From Harryflintia acetispora (GTDB taxonomy: Bacteria; Bacillota; Clostridia; Oscillospirales; Ruminococcaceae), in NCBI GenBank assembly GCA_004340125.1, contig SLUK01000004.1:144688-208687 (forward strand): DNA of 64,000 nt, given 5' to 3'. Position numbers and translations under genes: made by a program. The notes beneath the pieces were generated by a model. It saw only the letters and a program-made list of their open reading frames with translations. It was not told the DNA's origin and made no database searches. Shown piece after piece: positions 26,398 to 37,405 of this stretch (position 1 is the first letter of the stretch; each line of letters opens with the position of its first letter).

Positions 26398-26680
26398 GCA
26401 TTATGCCGGAAAAAGCGACCATTTTTTCTTTTTCTCTGGCAACTTTTTGGGGGTGCGCGCATATACTGTATTGCGGGACCGCTCCAGCGCAAGACCGGAC
26501 AGCTCCCGCATATGAACCAACGCACTATCCGTACAGGATGCTTCCTAAAATGATTTCAGCTAAAGCGCCGGACCATTCCGGGGCACCCAAAGGGCGGGGC
26601 GTCAACCCGCGGCCTGTGGGCGCCCCTTGGGCCCGGCGCTTCGGCTGCCCGCCCTTCCCAATTTTCCAAGAGGCGGACGA
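26398..26680. other. Intergenic region between tRNA-Arg and ftsZ terminator
   Basis: No supported gene. A GC-rich foldback-prone stretch (about 26580-26660, with GGGCGCCCCTTGGGCCCGGC) resembles degraded intergenic repeat sequence. Open frames crossing it run antisense into ftsZ and have no family resemblance. Confidence 0.5.
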
Positions 26681-26718
26681 CAGAAAAACAGGCGGCGTGA
26701 ATCCTTCACGCCGCCTGT
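26681..26718 (-). terminator. Terminator of ftsZ and the dcw cluster
   Basis: A perfect 13-bp stem (26688-26700 with 26706-26718) with a 5-base loop and TTTTTC tail on the minus strand, 10 bases past the ftsZ stop. Confidence 0.9.
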
Positions 26719-26728
26719 CGCATTTTTC

Positions 26729-27844
<1,116 letters not shown>

Positions 27845-28065
27845 AGAATCCTCTGCCCCCTACACTCTATTTTCTAGAAGAACAAGCGAAAAATCAGTTC
27901 TGTCACAATTATTCCAATCATATAAATATATGTTATCAGATTTCATACCTGAAATCAATACGGAATTGCGAGATATTCGCGTAAAAATACAAGATATTGT
28001 GCCCGTTTGCCGGTTCCATGGCGGTTTTGATCCATCATACGGTATATAGAGTGTTCGCGCGGGGG

Positions 28066-29418
28066 TCAAACCACAAGATAATCCTTCTTGTCGTACCCGC
28101 TCCCCTTGGAAGAGCTGCCCTTCGAGGAGCTCTCCTTGGAAGAACTCTCCTTGGAGGAAGAAGAGGATTCCTCCTTCGAGGAGCCCTCCTTGGACGAGGA
28201 GCTCTCCGAACGCGACGAGGACGAAGCGGACGAGGAGGAATCCCCTGCGGACGCATCGGACGGCGCAGGCTGAGAGCTTGTCCCGGGCTCGGAGGACGAC
28301 GCGCCCTCCCCCTCGGAGGAGGACAGGCCGCCAAGATCGGTGCCGCTCTCGGGCGCCAGCGGGTCCTTCGGCCCGACGATGATCGCCCCGGTATTCGGAT
28401 CGACCTGGATCCCGGTCTTGCCGCCGGCGGGGCTCTCTTCGCCGCCCCCTTCGCCTACGCCTTCCTGCCCGGCGCTCTGCAGGCGCTCCTGCTCATCCTT
28501 TTCGATCAGCTCCCAGATGTCCGCCTCATGGAACACGCCCCACTTCTCGATCAGGGTGACGTCCAGCACGCCCTGCGCGGTGGAGCTCATGTTGCTTTGC
28601 ACTGTATTGTTCACAAACTTGAGCTTGTAATCGAGGTCCGCCTCGGTCCCCAGCTCCACGAGCAGGCGGTTGTCGTAGACGATCCGCATGTTGAGCCGGT
28701 TGCCAAGGTCGATCAGATTGATGTTCTCCATCCCGCTGGCGCTGATCGCTTTCAGGAGGGTGTCGAGCATGATGATCTGTTCGGAATTCTGGTTGAGCAC
28801 ATAGTTCCCCTGCTGGGTGGTGTTCACCGTGATCCCGACAATCAGGGGATATTTCTGCTTGTCATAGGAGGGCATTTCGCTCTCGAGGATCTTCCCCGCC
28901 GAATTGATGTAAAGATAGCGCCCCTCCGTCTCGATGGCGCCGACCGGCACCGAGGGGATGACCTCGAGCTCGACGGTGGTGGGGAATTTTTTATGTACGT
29001 TGACCGCCTGCACGTAGGGCAGCTGGTCGATGACCAGGGTATTGATCTTCTTCTGGTCCACCGAGAAGAGGCTCTGCTTCATCTTGACCCCGCTGGCGGT
29101 GACGATCTCCTCGGCCGTGTATTCGCCGGGGTCGCCGGTGACGTCGATCTTATAGACCTTAAAAAAGACCGCGTAGCACAGGATCGAAAGAATGATCACC
29201 CCCACGATCCCGAAGAGCAGGTAGTTGAGCGTCATCCGCCCGTGCCGGCGGCGCCCGCGACGCCGGGGCGCCTTTTTGGGGGCGCGCTCACGCTCCCCCT
29301 TCTCCTTTTTGGAAAAGAGGCTCAGCCGCGGCTTTTTTTTCGGTTTGCGCTTCCTGCTCGGGTTCCCCGGAGCTTGTCCGGTTTTAGGGGCCTCAAAGGG
29401 CTTCTCGTCGATCGGCAT
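28066..29418 (-). CDS. ftsQ: Cell division protein FtsQ/DivIB
   Basis: 450 residues from ATG 29418 (AAGGAAG 6 bases upstream). A highly basic cytoplasmic tail (many Arg/Lys) leads to one transmembrane helix near 65-85. The POTRA domain opens with VYKIDVTGDPGEYTAEEIVT, and the FtsQ-type beta domain contains FPTTVELEVIPSVPVGAIET. It is part of the divisome between ftsZ and murA in the dcw cluster. Odd feature: the C-terminal 80 or so residues are a Ser/Lys/Glu/Gly low-complexity tail (repeats of SSSKE and SSSKG) ending in DKKDYLVV, predicted to lie outside the membrane. Confidence 0.92.
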   Translation of the reverse strand: MPIDEKPFEAPKTGQAPGNPSRKRKPKKKPRLSLFSKKEKGERERAPKKAPRRRGRRRHGRMTLNYLLFGIVGVIILSILCYAVFFKVYKIDVTGDPGEYTAEEIVTASGVKMKQSLFSVDQKKINTLVIDQLPYVQAVNVHKKFPTTVELEVIPSVPVGAIETEGRYLYINSAGKILESEMPSYDKQKYPLIVGITVNTTQQGNYVLNQNSEQIIMLDTLLKAISASGMENINLIDLGNRLNMRIVYDNRLLVELGTEADLDYKLKFVNNTVQSNMSSTAQGVLDVTLIEKWGVFHEADIWELIEKDEQERLQSAGQEGVGEGGGEESPAGGKTGIQVDPNTGAIIVGPKDPLAPESGTDLGGLSSSEGEGASSSEPGTSSQPAPSDASAGDSSSSASSSSRSESSSSKEGSSKEESSSSSKESSSKESSSKGSSSKGSGYDKKDYLVV

Positions 29419-29502
29419 ACTGTGCTTCCTTCGTCCTTGTGAGATTAACCCGCGGCGGCCCCGTCTGTCCATGCAGCGGAGCCACCGGGTATGTCTTATA
29501 TT

Positions 29503-30774
29503 TTAGCAGATATCCCCGCTCTTTTCCACCTTTTTTATTTTTGCCCCGAGGGACCTAAGATTTCCTTCCAAATCCTCGTATCCCCGTTCGACATGCCGGA
29601 TCTCGCTGATCTCGCTGTCGCCCTGCGCCGCCAGCGCCGCCACCACCAGCGAAGCGCCGCCCCGCAGGTCGGTGCATTCCACCTTGGCCCCGTGCAGCAG
29701 CGGTACCCCCTGCACCACCGCGACCCGGCCCTCGACCTTGATGTTGGCTCCCATGCGGCACAGCTCCCCGGCATGCTTGTAGCGGTTCTCGAAGATGTTC
29801 TCCACGAACACGCTGGTCCCGCTGCTCAAAGCGCACATCGCCATGAAGGGGGCCTGCGCATCGGTCGGGAAGCCCGGATAGGGCATGGTGCGCACCATGC
29901 GCAGCGGCAGCAGCCGGCGCGGGGATACAATGTCCAGGGTGCTTTCCCCGGCTCTGAGCTCGCACCCCGCCTCCTCGAACATCGGGATACAGGCGGTCAG
30001 GTGCTGCGGCTCGACGTCGTAGAGATGCAGCCTGGAGCCGGTGATCGCCGCGCAGGAGAGCCAGGTCGCCGCCACGATCCGGTCCGGGATGACGGTGTGC
30101 TCGCAGCTTTGCAGCCGCTCGACCCCGCTGACATAGACGGTGCCGGAGGAGTCGATTTGCACCTTGCCCCCGCATGCGCACAGGAAGGCGGCCAGGTCAT
30201 AGATCTCCGGCTCCCTGGCGGCGTTGTGGATCTCGGTGTCGCCCCTGGCGACGCTCGCGGCGATCATGATGTTCTCGGTCGCGCCCACGCTCGGGAAGGG
30301 CAGCGAAATCTTCGCCCCATGCAGCCCGTGCTCGGCGCGGCAGTCCAGATACCCGTAGTCGTCGCGGATGCTGACCCCCAGCTTTTTGAGCCCCGAGAGG
30401 TGTATGTCGATCGGACGCGGGCCGAGCTCGCAGCCGCCGGGCATCGAGATGCGCGCGCGCGCGCAGCGCGCGATGATCGCGCCCAAAAAGACGATGGAGG
30501 AGCGCATCTCCCGCATCAGGTTATCCGGGATGTCGTCGCGGCAGCACCCGGCGGTGTCCACCGTCATGGTGCCCTCTTCGAGGGAGCAGCGGCAGCCCAG
30601 ATATTCAAGGATATTGCTGGCGGCGCCAATATCCGATAGATTGGGACAGTTATGTACCACACTGTGTGGAGTAAGCAGCGTCGCGGCCAGTATCGGCAGC
30701 GCCGCGTTCTTGGAGCCCTGCACCCGCAATTCGCCCTGCAGACGCGCCTGCCCCTCTACGATATATTTCCCCAT
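29503..30774 (-). CDS. murA: UDP-N-acetylglucosamine 1-carboxyvinyltransferase
   Basis: 423 residues from ATG 30774; a longer frame from 30840 lacks a better ribosome site. MurA transfers enolpyruvate from PEP to UDP-GlcNAc, the first committed step of peptidoglycan synthesis and the fosfomycin target. Numbered from this start, K22-N23 and the reactive C115 (SMPGGCELGPRPIDIH) match the positions in well-studied MurA enzymes; Cys at 115 predicts fosfomycin sensitivity of this enzyme. It lies in the dcw cluster between murG and ftsQ, where many Bacillota have murB or a murA copy. The 266 bases up to murG hold no gene; one small hairpin is visible near 30969-30989. Confidence 0.96.
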   Translation of the reverse strand: MGKYIVEGQARLQGELRVQGSKNAALPILAATLLTPHSVVHNCPNLSDIGAASNILEYLGCRCSLEEGTMTVDTAGCCRDDIPDNLMREMRSSIVFLGAIIARCARARISMPGGCELGPRPIDIHLSGLKKLGVSIRDDYGYLDCRAEHGLHGAKISLPFPSVGATENIMIAASVARGDTEIHNAAREPEIYDLAAFLCACGGKVQIDSSGTVYVSGVERLQSCEHTVIPDRIVAATWLSCAAITGSRLHLYDVEPQHLTACIPMFEEAGCELRAGESTLDIVSPRRLLPLRMVRTMPYPGFPTDAQAPFMAMCALSSGTSVFVENIFENRYKHAGELCRMGANIKVEGRVAVVQGVPLLHGAKVECTDLRGGASLVVAALAAQGDSEISEIRHVERGYEDLEGNLRSLGAKIKKVEKSGDIC

Positions 30775-31040
30775 TTCCACGCACCCTTTGCGGCTCCGGG
30801 CAAAGGCATATGTACCGGAGCCGATAATTACCGCAGCCAAACTGGCCCTGCGGCTCTGCTTTACAAAACCATACTATGCCAAAGGGCGCAAAGCGGTGAA
30901 AACCGGAAGGGGTATATTGATCAGAAACGTCCTGTTTGCCAATTTTTTCTCTCCAAACGGCACGCGAGGCGGGCTTTTGCCCGCCTGACGGTGATTTTGC
31001 AGCTTCCTGCGAAAATTGCGATTCCAACCGGAATATAGGG

Positions 31041-32159
31041 CTACAGCATAGCCATCATTTCGCGGTAGATGCGTTCCCCCGCGTCCACGATGGCCAGCTT
31101 CCGGGCGTTCTTCGCGAGTCCATGCACCTTCGCCGGGTCCTCCAGCAGCTCGCTGACCAGCGCGATGATCCGCTCGCCGGTCAGGTCCTTCTCCTCGACG
31201 ACGATGGCGGCCCCGGCGTTCCCGAGCACCATGGCGTTGTGGTACTGGTGGTTCTCGGCCACGTTGGGCGAAGGGATCAAAATCGAGGCCCGCCCGGCCG
31301 CCTCGAGCTCGCTGAGCGTCACCGCGCCCGAACGGCAGAGCACGATGTCGCTCGCGGCAAGGCAGCGTGGCATGTCGTCGATGTACTCCCGGATGTCCAC
31401 ATAGTCGCACCCGCCGAGGTCCACCCCCCGCTCGCGCAGCAGCCGCGGCAGCAGCTCGACGCCGTATTGGCCGGTGGCGTGGATGTGGTGGATCTTCCCG
31501 GAGCGATAGTGCCAGGCGATCAGGTCGGCCACCGCCTCGTTGATCCGCTGGGCCCCGAGGCTCCCCCCGAAGGTGAGCAGCACGGTGCGCTTGGGGTCGA
31601 TCCCAAGCGCGCGACGGCTCTCCTCGCGGTCGGCGAAGAGGATTTCCTCCCGCACCGGATTGCCCACCACCGCGTATTGCGGGCCCCCGGCGAGGTACTT
31701 CTGCGCCTCGGGCACCGCCAGCAGGATTTTGTCCACATATTTGGAGAGGAGCTTGGTGGTCACGCCGGGGAAGGCGTTCTGCTCATGGGTGAGGGTCTTG
31801 TACCCCTCCTTGTGCGCGGTGCGCAGCACCGGCCCGCTGACATAGCCGCCGGTGCCCATCACGATGTCCGGCTCAAACTCGCGCAGCACCCTCTTTACCG
31901 CCCCGCCGGCGCGCAGCATCCGGGAAACGGCGCTCAGGTTGTGCGCGCAGGCCTTGGGGGACAGGGAGCGGTAGAAGCCCTTGATGACGACCGGAGAAAA
32001 GTCGTAGCCCGCCTTTTTGATCAGCCGGCCTTCCATCCCATTCGGGTTGCCCACGAAGCGGATCTGCGCGTCGGGATGGTGCTTACGCACCACCGCGGCG
32101 GTGGCCAGCGCCGGATTGATGTGCCCGGCGGTGCCCCCGCAGGCGAACAGTATCTTCAT
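31041..32159 (-). CDS. murG: UDP-GlcNAc:lipid I N-acetylglucosaminyltransferase
   Basis: 372 residues, full length. MurG adds GlcNAc to lipid I on the inner membrane face, giving lipid II. The GT-B glycosyltransferase fold is shown by FACGGTAGHINPALATA at the N-terminus, LTFGGSLGAQRINEAV in the middle and CRSGAVTLSELEAAGRASIL in the UDP-binding half. It follows ftsW in the dcw cluster after 94 bases. Confidence 0.97.
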   Translation of the reverse strand: MKILFACGGTAGHINPALATAAVVRKHHPDAQIRFVGNPNGMEGRLIKKAGYDFSPVVIKGFYRSLSPKACAHNLSAVSRMLRAGGAVKRVLREFEPDIVMGTGGYVSGPVLRTAHKEGYKTLTHEQNAFPGVTTKLLSKYVDKILLAVPEAQKYLAGGPQYAVVGNPVREEILFADREESRRALGIDPKRTVLLTFGGSLGAQRINEAVADLIAWHYRSGKIHHIHATGQYGVELLPRLLRERGVDLGGCDYVDIREYIDDMPRCLAASDIVLCRSGAVTLSELEAAGRASILIPSPNVAENHQYHNAMVLGNAGAAIVVEEKDLTGERIIALVSELLEDPAKVHGLAKNARKLAIVDAGERIYREMMAML

Positions 32160-32253
32160 AAAAACATACCTCTCTAGACTTTTTCATACCGGTTTTGCTG
32201 ACGACGGCGGCAAAGGCGCCACCCCCCGGCCGCTCCTTAGGGCACGAGCCCGT

Positions 32254-33387
32254 TCACTCCTTGAGCAGGGTGCTCTGCCGCGAGACGGACAGCACGATCC
32301 CCATCTGCCCGAGCAGCATCATCAGCGAGGTGCCCCCGTAGGAAAAGAAGGGGAGCGAAATACCGGTGTTCGGGATGGTGTTGGTCACCACCGCGATATT
32401 TAAAAACGCCTGGATCCCCACCTGGGCGGTCAGGCCGACCGCCAGCAGCATGCCGAAGCGGTCCTTGGCCCTGGCGGCGATGACGAACCCCCGCCAGATC
32501 AGCAGCGCGAACATGACGATGATCAGCGTCGCGCCGATAAAGCCGAGCTCCTCGCCGACGATGGCGAAGACGAAGTCGTTTTGCACCTCGGGCAGGTAGA
32601 GGTACTTCTGGCGCGAGTTGCCGATCCCCACCCCCAGAAGCCCGCCCGAGCCGATGGCATAGAGGGACTGGATGGTCTGGAAGCCCGCGCCCTGCGGGTC
32701 GCTCCAGGGGTCGAACCAGAATTCGAGCCGGCTTCGCGCATAGTCGAAGGCGCCCGGGATGAGCAGCGCGCCGCCGATGAGGATCAAAGCGCCCACGCCG
32801 GCGAAGACGAACCACTTGACATCCACCCCGCCCACGAGCATGACCACCGCGCCGATGAGCATGATCAGGATAACGCCCGAGACGTGGGGCTGCAGCAGCA
32901 TGAGGAAGGAGAGCAGCCCCAGGATGATGACGAAGGGCAGGATCCCATATTTAAAGGTCTTGATCTTGCTGTAGTTTTTCGAGAGGATCTGCGCGAAGAG
33001 CACCACGACGGCGAACTTGGCGATCTCGGAGGGCTGGACCGAGAAGGAACCGATCCGAATCCAGCGGTGGAAGTCGCCGACGCGGGTTGGCAGGATCCGC
33101 ACCAGCACCAGCAGGAAGACGGTCACCCCCATGATGGGCAGGGCCAGCTTTTGAAAATGGTGGTAGTCGAAGAAGGCCAGCACGAACATGGCCGTGACCC
33201 CGACGACGGCAAAGACCAGCTGCTTGGAGATGAAATAGAACGAATCCTTATAATAGTAATAGGCATAGGCGTAGCTCGCCGAGAAGAGCATGACCAGCCC
33301 CACCGTCAAAAGGGAGAGCACCAGCACCAGAAAGACGACGTCGATCCGGCCGGTTTTGATCTTCACCTTGTTTTTGGCTTTCTTCAA
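32254..33387 (-). CDS. ftsW: Septal peptidoglycan polymerase FtsW (SEDS family)
   Basis: 377 residues, about 10 transmembrane helices. SEDS proteins polymerise lipid II glycan strands together with a class B PBP, here most likely the PbpB encoded upstream. The conserved VQPSEIAKFA, GFQTIQSLYAIGSGGLLGVG and C-terminal SLPFFSYGGTSLMM are present. The sporulation paralogue SpoVE has the same signature, so either name is possible; its position in the dcw cluster favours a division role. It directly follows mraY (40-base gap), where murD is usually found. Confidence 0.95.
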   Translation of the reverse strand: MKKAKNKVKIKTGRIDVVFLVLVLSLLTVGLVMLFSASYAYAYYYYKDSFYFISKQLVFAVVGVTAMFVLAFFDYHHFQKLALPIMGVTVFLLVLVRILPTRVGDFHRWIRIGSFSVQPSEIAKFAVVVLFAQILSKNYSKIKTFKYGILPFVIILGLLSFLMLLQPHVSGVILIMLIGAVVMLVGGVDVKWFVFAGVGALILIGGALLIPGAFDYARSRLEFWFDPWSDPQGAGFQTIQSLYAIGSGGLLGVGIGNSRQKYLYLPEVQNDFVFAIVGEELGFIGATLIIVMFALLIWRGFVIAARAKDRFGMLLAVGLTAQVGIQAFLNIAVVTNTIPNTGISLPFFSYGGTSLMMLLGQMGIVLSVSRQSTLLKE

Positions 33388-33427
33388 CTGCTACACCTCT
33401 GATTTCAAAGTTTTGCGGAGCCCCGGC

Positions 33428-34450
33428 TCACTGGAAAAAGAGGGACCATATCCCGAGCCCGCAGCCGGCGAGGGCGACGAGGGAGAAGACCATCACAATC
33501 TTGACCTCGCTCCAGCCGGACATCTCGAAGTGGTGGTGGATCGGGGCCATCTTGAACACCCGCTTGTGGGTGAGCTTGTAGCAGCCGATCTGGATGATGT
33601 CCGAGAGGGTCTCGACGATGTAGACGACCCCCATCAGGATCAGGATGGCCGGCTGCCCGATCCCGAAGGCCAGCGCCACCACCACCCCGCCGAGAAACAT
33701 CGAGCCGGTATCGCCCATGAACATCTTGGCCGGGTGGAAGTTCCAGATAAGGAACCCGAGGCAGCCCCCGGCCAGGGCGGTGGCCAGCAGCCCCATCTCA
33801 CCGAAGGAGAGCAGCGCGCAGCAGAGCATGAAGCCGATCCCCACCACAAAGGTGACCGAGGCGGCCAGCCCGTCGATCCCGTCGGTGAGGTTGACCGCGT
33901 TGACCGCGCCCACGATCACGAAAAGGGCGAAGGGGATATAGAAAATCCCCAGGTCCACCTGCCCGAGGAAGGGCAGGATCAGGATGGTCGAGGTGTCCCC
34001 CGCCATATAGAGTCCGGCGAGGTAGGCCCCGGCGACCAGGATCTGCGCCACCGTCTTTTCCCGCGCGCGCAGGCCGAGGTTGCGCTTCTTGACCACCTTG
34101 ATGTAGTCGTCGGCAAAGCCGATCGCGCCGAAGGCGAGCGCCATCGTCAGCCCCAAGAAGAGCCGGGTGGTGTTAAGCCCCCCCGCCCTTATAAGCGGGT
34201 CGAGCGGATGGGACGCCTCGGATAAGCGCAGCGCGATAAAGCCGGCGATCACCGCCGTCAGAATCCCGATGATGAAGGTCAGCCCCCCCATGGTCGGGGT
34301 GCCGTTCTTGTTCTTGTGCCAGGTCGGCCCGATCTCCTTGATGGTCTGCCCATACTTGATCCTGCGCAGGAACGGCACCGCCCACAGCCCCAGCAGGGCG
34401 GTGACGCCGAAGGAGGCGATCGCTGTGACGATGGTCGCAAAGTCGTTCAT
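33428..34450 (-). CDS. mraY: Phospho-N-acetylmuramoyl-pentapeptide transferase
   Basis: 340 residues with about 10 transmembrane helices. MraY moves phospho-MurNAc-pentapeptide from UDP to undecaprenyl phosphate, making lipid I. Signatures: GLTFIIGILTAVI region after TPTMGG, FADDYIKVVKKRN (catalytic Asp pair), NLTDGIDGLA, MGDTGSMFLGG and HHHFEMSGWSE. Located between murF and ftsW. Confidence 0.97.
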   Translation of the reverse strand: MNDFATIVTAIASFGVTALLGLWAVPFLRRIKYGQTIKEIGPTWHKNKNGTPTMGGLTFIIGILTAVIAGFIALRLSEASHPLDPLIRAGGLNTTRLFLGLTMALAFGAIGFADDYIKVVKKRNLGLRAREKTVAQILVAGAYLAGLYMAGDTSTILILPFLGQVDLGIFYIPFALFVIVGAVNAVNLTDGIDGLAASVTFVVGIGFMLCCALLSFGEMGLLATALAGGCLGFLIWNFHPAKMFMGDTGSMFLGGVVVALAFGIGQPAILILMGVVYIVETLSDIIQIGCYKLTHKRVFKMAPIHHHFEMSGWSEVKIVMVFSLVALAGCGLGIWSLFFQ

Positions 34451-34484
34451 AATGTGTGTCCTCTCCCTTACCTCTGAGCGCGCG

Positions 34485-35870
34485 TCAGCGGCCCTGATAC
34501 TCCTCGCGCAGCCTGCTTACCGATTCGCCGAGCTTCATGCCCAGGCTCGCCTTGAGCCAGACGGTGTCGCCCTCCTGCAGGCTTTGGCGCAGGCTTTGGT
34601 ACATTTCTTCCTGGGTGGGGAAATAATAGGCCTCCCCCATCCCGGCCCCCTTCGCCCCGCGGCAGAGCTCTAGGCACCATCTGCCGTAGCAGAAGAGGAG
34701 ATCGAGCCCCTGCGCGGCGGCAAAGCGCCCGACCTCGTAGTGGGCGTCCTTCGCGGTCTCCCCGAGCTCGAGCATGTCGCCGAGCACCGCCACCCGGCGC
34801 CCGCGCACCTTCATGCTCCCGAAGGTGGAAAGCGCCGCCTTCATCGAGTCGGGATTGGCGTTGTAGCAGTCCTCCACCAGGGTGATTGCCCCGCAGGGGA
34901 CGATGTGCTGGCGCATCCCGGCCGGGGCGTAGTCGTAAAGCCCCAAAGCGATTTCCTTTGGCCCGATCTTCATCTCGAGCCCCACCGCGAAGGCGGCCAG
35001 CGCGTCGAGCACGGTGTGCCGCCCGATGGTGGGAATGGTGGCTTCAACCTCCCCGCCCGGATAGCGCACGGTAAAGCGGGTCTCCCGCTCCCCTTCCCGG
35101 ATATCCACCGCGCGCACGTCGCAGCGCTCGGCCTCGATCCCGAAGCGCACGATCCGCTTGTCGCGCAGTTGCTCGTTATAACCGTTCGTGACGCCCCCGA
35201 GCAGGTCGTTGTCCGCGCAGAGGATGAGCGGGGCGTGCGGCCCCATCGAGTCGGCGATCTGCAGCTTGCCGCGCAGGATATTTTCCCGGCTGCCCAGAAA
35301 TTCGATGTGCGCCGTCCCCACGCTGGTGACGACCGCGATGTCCGGGCGCACCGCCATGGTGAGCTTTAAGATGTCGTCCATCTTGTCCTGCCCCATCTCG
35401 ATGACGGTGCATTCGTGGCTCTGATCCAGCTTCCAGATGGTGTTGGGCACCCCGATTTCGGTGTTCTGGTTCCCCTCGTTTTTGAGGGTCTTATACCGGC
35501 GGGAGGCCACCGCGGCGATGAACTCCTTGGTGGTGGTCTTCCCCACGCTCCCGGTCACCCCGACCGTGATGGGCGAAAACTGGCTGCGGTAGGCCCCGGC
35601 GAGCTTGATGAGCGCATCCAGGGTGTTGTCCACATAAAAGACCTTATCCTGCGTCAGCGGCACGCGCTCGCTCGCCACCACATAGGAAGCTCCCTGGCGC
35701 ACCGCCTCGGGCGCGAAGTCGTGCCCGTCGAAGCGCGCGCCCTTCACGCAGACGAAAACGCACCCCGGCGTGATGTCCCGGGAGTCGGTGGAGACGTGGG
35801 TGATCAGCTCCTCCCCCGCCGTGGTATAGCCAAGCGCGCTTGCCAGCAGTTTGATCGGTGTCGGCTGCAA
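34485..35870 (-). CDS. murF: UDP-MurNAc-tripeptide--D-Ala-D-Ala ligase
   Basis: 461 residues. MurF adds D-Ala-D-Ala to complete the pentapeptide precursor. ATP-binding GVTGSVGKTTTKEFI, the central NEGNQNTEIGVPNT and VIEMGQ, and the C-terminal EDCYNANPDSMKAAL with AVLGDMLELGE are all typical of MurF rather than MurE or MurC. It follows murE in the usual order. Confidence 0.97.
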   Translation of the reverse strand: MQPTPIKLLASALGYTTAGEELITHVSTDSRDITPGCVFVCVKGARFDGHDFAPEAVRQGASYVVASERVPLTQDKVFYVDNTLDALIKLAGAYRSQFSPITVGVTGSVGKTTTKEFIAAVASRRYKTLKNEGNQNTEIGVPNTIWKLDQSHECTVIEMGQDKMDDILKLTMAVRPDIAVVTSVGTAHIEFLGSRENILRGKLQIADSMGPHAPLILCADNDLLGGVTNGYNEQLRDKRIVRFGIEAERCDVRAVDIREGERETRFTVRYPGGEVEATIPTIGRHTVLDALAAFAVGLEMKIGPKEIALGLYDYAPAGMRQHIVPCGAITLVEDCYNANPDSMKAALSTFGSMKVRGRRVAVLGDMLELGETAKDAHYEVGRFAAAQGLDLLFCYGRWCLELCRGAKGAGMGEAYYFPTQEEMYQSLRQSLQEGDTVWLKASLGMKLGESVSRLREEYQGR

Positions 35871-35897
35871 AGAAAGTCCCCCTTGATCCTAGTCTTT

Positions 35898-37355
35898 TCA
35901 GATGCTGTCCTGGTCGTGGCGGCTGCGCACGATCTGCTGCACGATGAAGCGCTCGTCGAAATAGACCGAGCCGAAGCTGAGCACCTGGTAGTCCTCATGC
36001 CCCTTGCCGAGCAGCAGCAGGATGTCCCCCTCCCGGCAGAAGTCGATCGCCCAGCGGATCGCATCGAACCGGTCCTCGATGACCTGCACCGGAGTGGGGC
36101 TCCCCGTAAAACCCGGCAGGGCGTCGTTTATAATCTGCCGCGGGTCCTCGCCGCGCGGATTGTCCGAGGTGAGGATCGCCTGGTCGGCGTTCTCGGCCAC
36201 CTGCCTGGCCATCTCGGGGCGCTTGGTGCGGTCCCGCTCGCCCGGGCAGCCGAAGAGTGCGACCACCCGCCCCTTGCAGAAGTCGCGCACCGTGACGAGC
36301 ACGTTGCGCAGCTCCTCGGGCGAATGGGCGAAATCCCGGATCACCGTGAAGGGCAAATCACACTCCACGAGCTCCATGCGCCCGAGTACGCCGTGGCTTT
36401 CGCACAGCCCCGACGCGGCCTGCTCGAAGGGAACGCCCACCTCGCAGGCGGCCGCCAGGGCACACATGGCATTTTGCACCGAATAGGCCCCCGGCATACG
36501 GATCGCTACCCTCCCGATGTCCGAGCCGTGCACCACGATGAAGCGGCTCCCCTCGGCCGAATAGGTGATGGTGTGGGCGGTGTAATCCGCCTCGTCGCTG
36601 CTCAGCGACAAAGTCGCCGCCGGGCAACTGAGCTCCCCGATCAGCCGGCGGCCGTATTCGTCGTCGTAGTTGACGACCGCTTTGTCGCAAACGGTGAAAA
36701 GGCGCTTCTTGGCCTGGTAGTACTCCTCCATCGTGTTGTGGTAATCGAGATGCTCGTGCGAGAGGTTGGTGAAGACGGCGCACTCGAAGTGCAGCCCCTC
36801 CATCCGGTGCTGGTGCAGCCCGAAGGAACTGGCCTCCATCACCACGTATTCCATCCCCGCCTCCTTCATTCTCGAGAGTACCGAGTAGAGCTGCCAGGGG
36901 TCGGGGGTGGTGTGGCGGGAGGAGATGACCATCTCGCCGATCTCGTTTTGGATGGTGCCGATCAGCCCCACCCGTTTGCCCGCCGCGCGCAGGATGTCGC
37001 GCAGCAGGAAGGTGATGGTGGTCTTGCCGCTGGTGCCGGTGACGGCGATCAGGCGCAGCCCGCGCTGGGGATTGTGGTAGAAGTTGCGGCAGAGCAGCGC
37101 ATAGGCGATCCGGCCGTCCGGCGCGATGATCTGCTCCGGGAGTCCCAGATCCCGCTCGGTGACGACCGCCGCCGCCCCGGCCGCAAGGGCCTCGGAGGCA
37201 TGATCGTGCCCGTCGAAGCGCGCGCCCTTCACGCAGACGAAGAGGTCCCCCGGAGCGACGATGCGCGAGTCGCAGGTAATTCTATCAATCTCCCTGTCGG
37301 GCAGGGAGCCCTCGTGTTCGATTCCTTGTAAAAGCTCTGAGAGTAGCATAAGCAA
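35898..37355 (-). CDS. murE: UDP-MurNAc-L-Ala-D-Glu:meso-diaminopimelate ligase
   Basis: 485 residues. MurE adds the third amino acid of the stem peptide. The Mur ligase ATP loop GTSGKTTITFLL, the carbamylated-Lys region and the substrate-specificity motif DNPR (in LTSDNPRGEDP, about residue 397) are present. DNPR marks meso-diaminopimelate as the substrate, so the cell wall should be mDAP type. Lies between pbpB and murF. Confidence 0.97.
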   Translation of the reverse strand: MLMLLSELLQGIEHEGSLPDREIDRITCDSRIVAPGDLFVCVKGARFDGHDHASEALAAGAAAVVTERDLGLPEQIIAPDGRIAYALLCRNFYHNPQRGLRLIAVTGTSGKTTITFLLRDILRAAGKRVGLIGTIQNEIGEMVISSRHTTPDPWQLYSVLSRMKEAGMEYVVMEASSFGLHQHRMEGLHFECAVFTNLSHEHLDYHNTMEEYYQAKKRLFTVCDKAVVNYDDEYGRRLIGELSCPAATLSLSSDEADYTAHTITYSAEGSRFIVVHGSDIGRVAIRMPGAYSVQNAMCALAAACEVGVPFEQAASGLCESHGVLGRMELVECDLPFTVIRDFAHSPEELRNVLVTVRDFCKGRVVALFGCPGERDRTKRPEMARQVAENADQAILTSDNPRGEDPRQIINDALPGFTGSPTPVQVIEDRFDAIRWAIDFCREGDILLLLGKGHEDYQVLSFGSVYFDERFIVQQIVRSRHDQDSI

Positions 37356-37405
37356 AGTACCGGCCTTTCCGATGTTCTGTCTCTTGCTGGATGTCGGGGA
37401 CGCTC

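Noticed and set aside
28088..28273. Glu/Leu-rich 61-residue plus-strand frame
   Set aside because: It is the antisense of the Ser-rich tail of FtsQ/DivIB and is explained by that repeat.
30840..31040. Terminator between murG and murA
   Set aside because: The hairpin at 30969-30989 has no T-run on the minus strand, and the cluster appears to continue.
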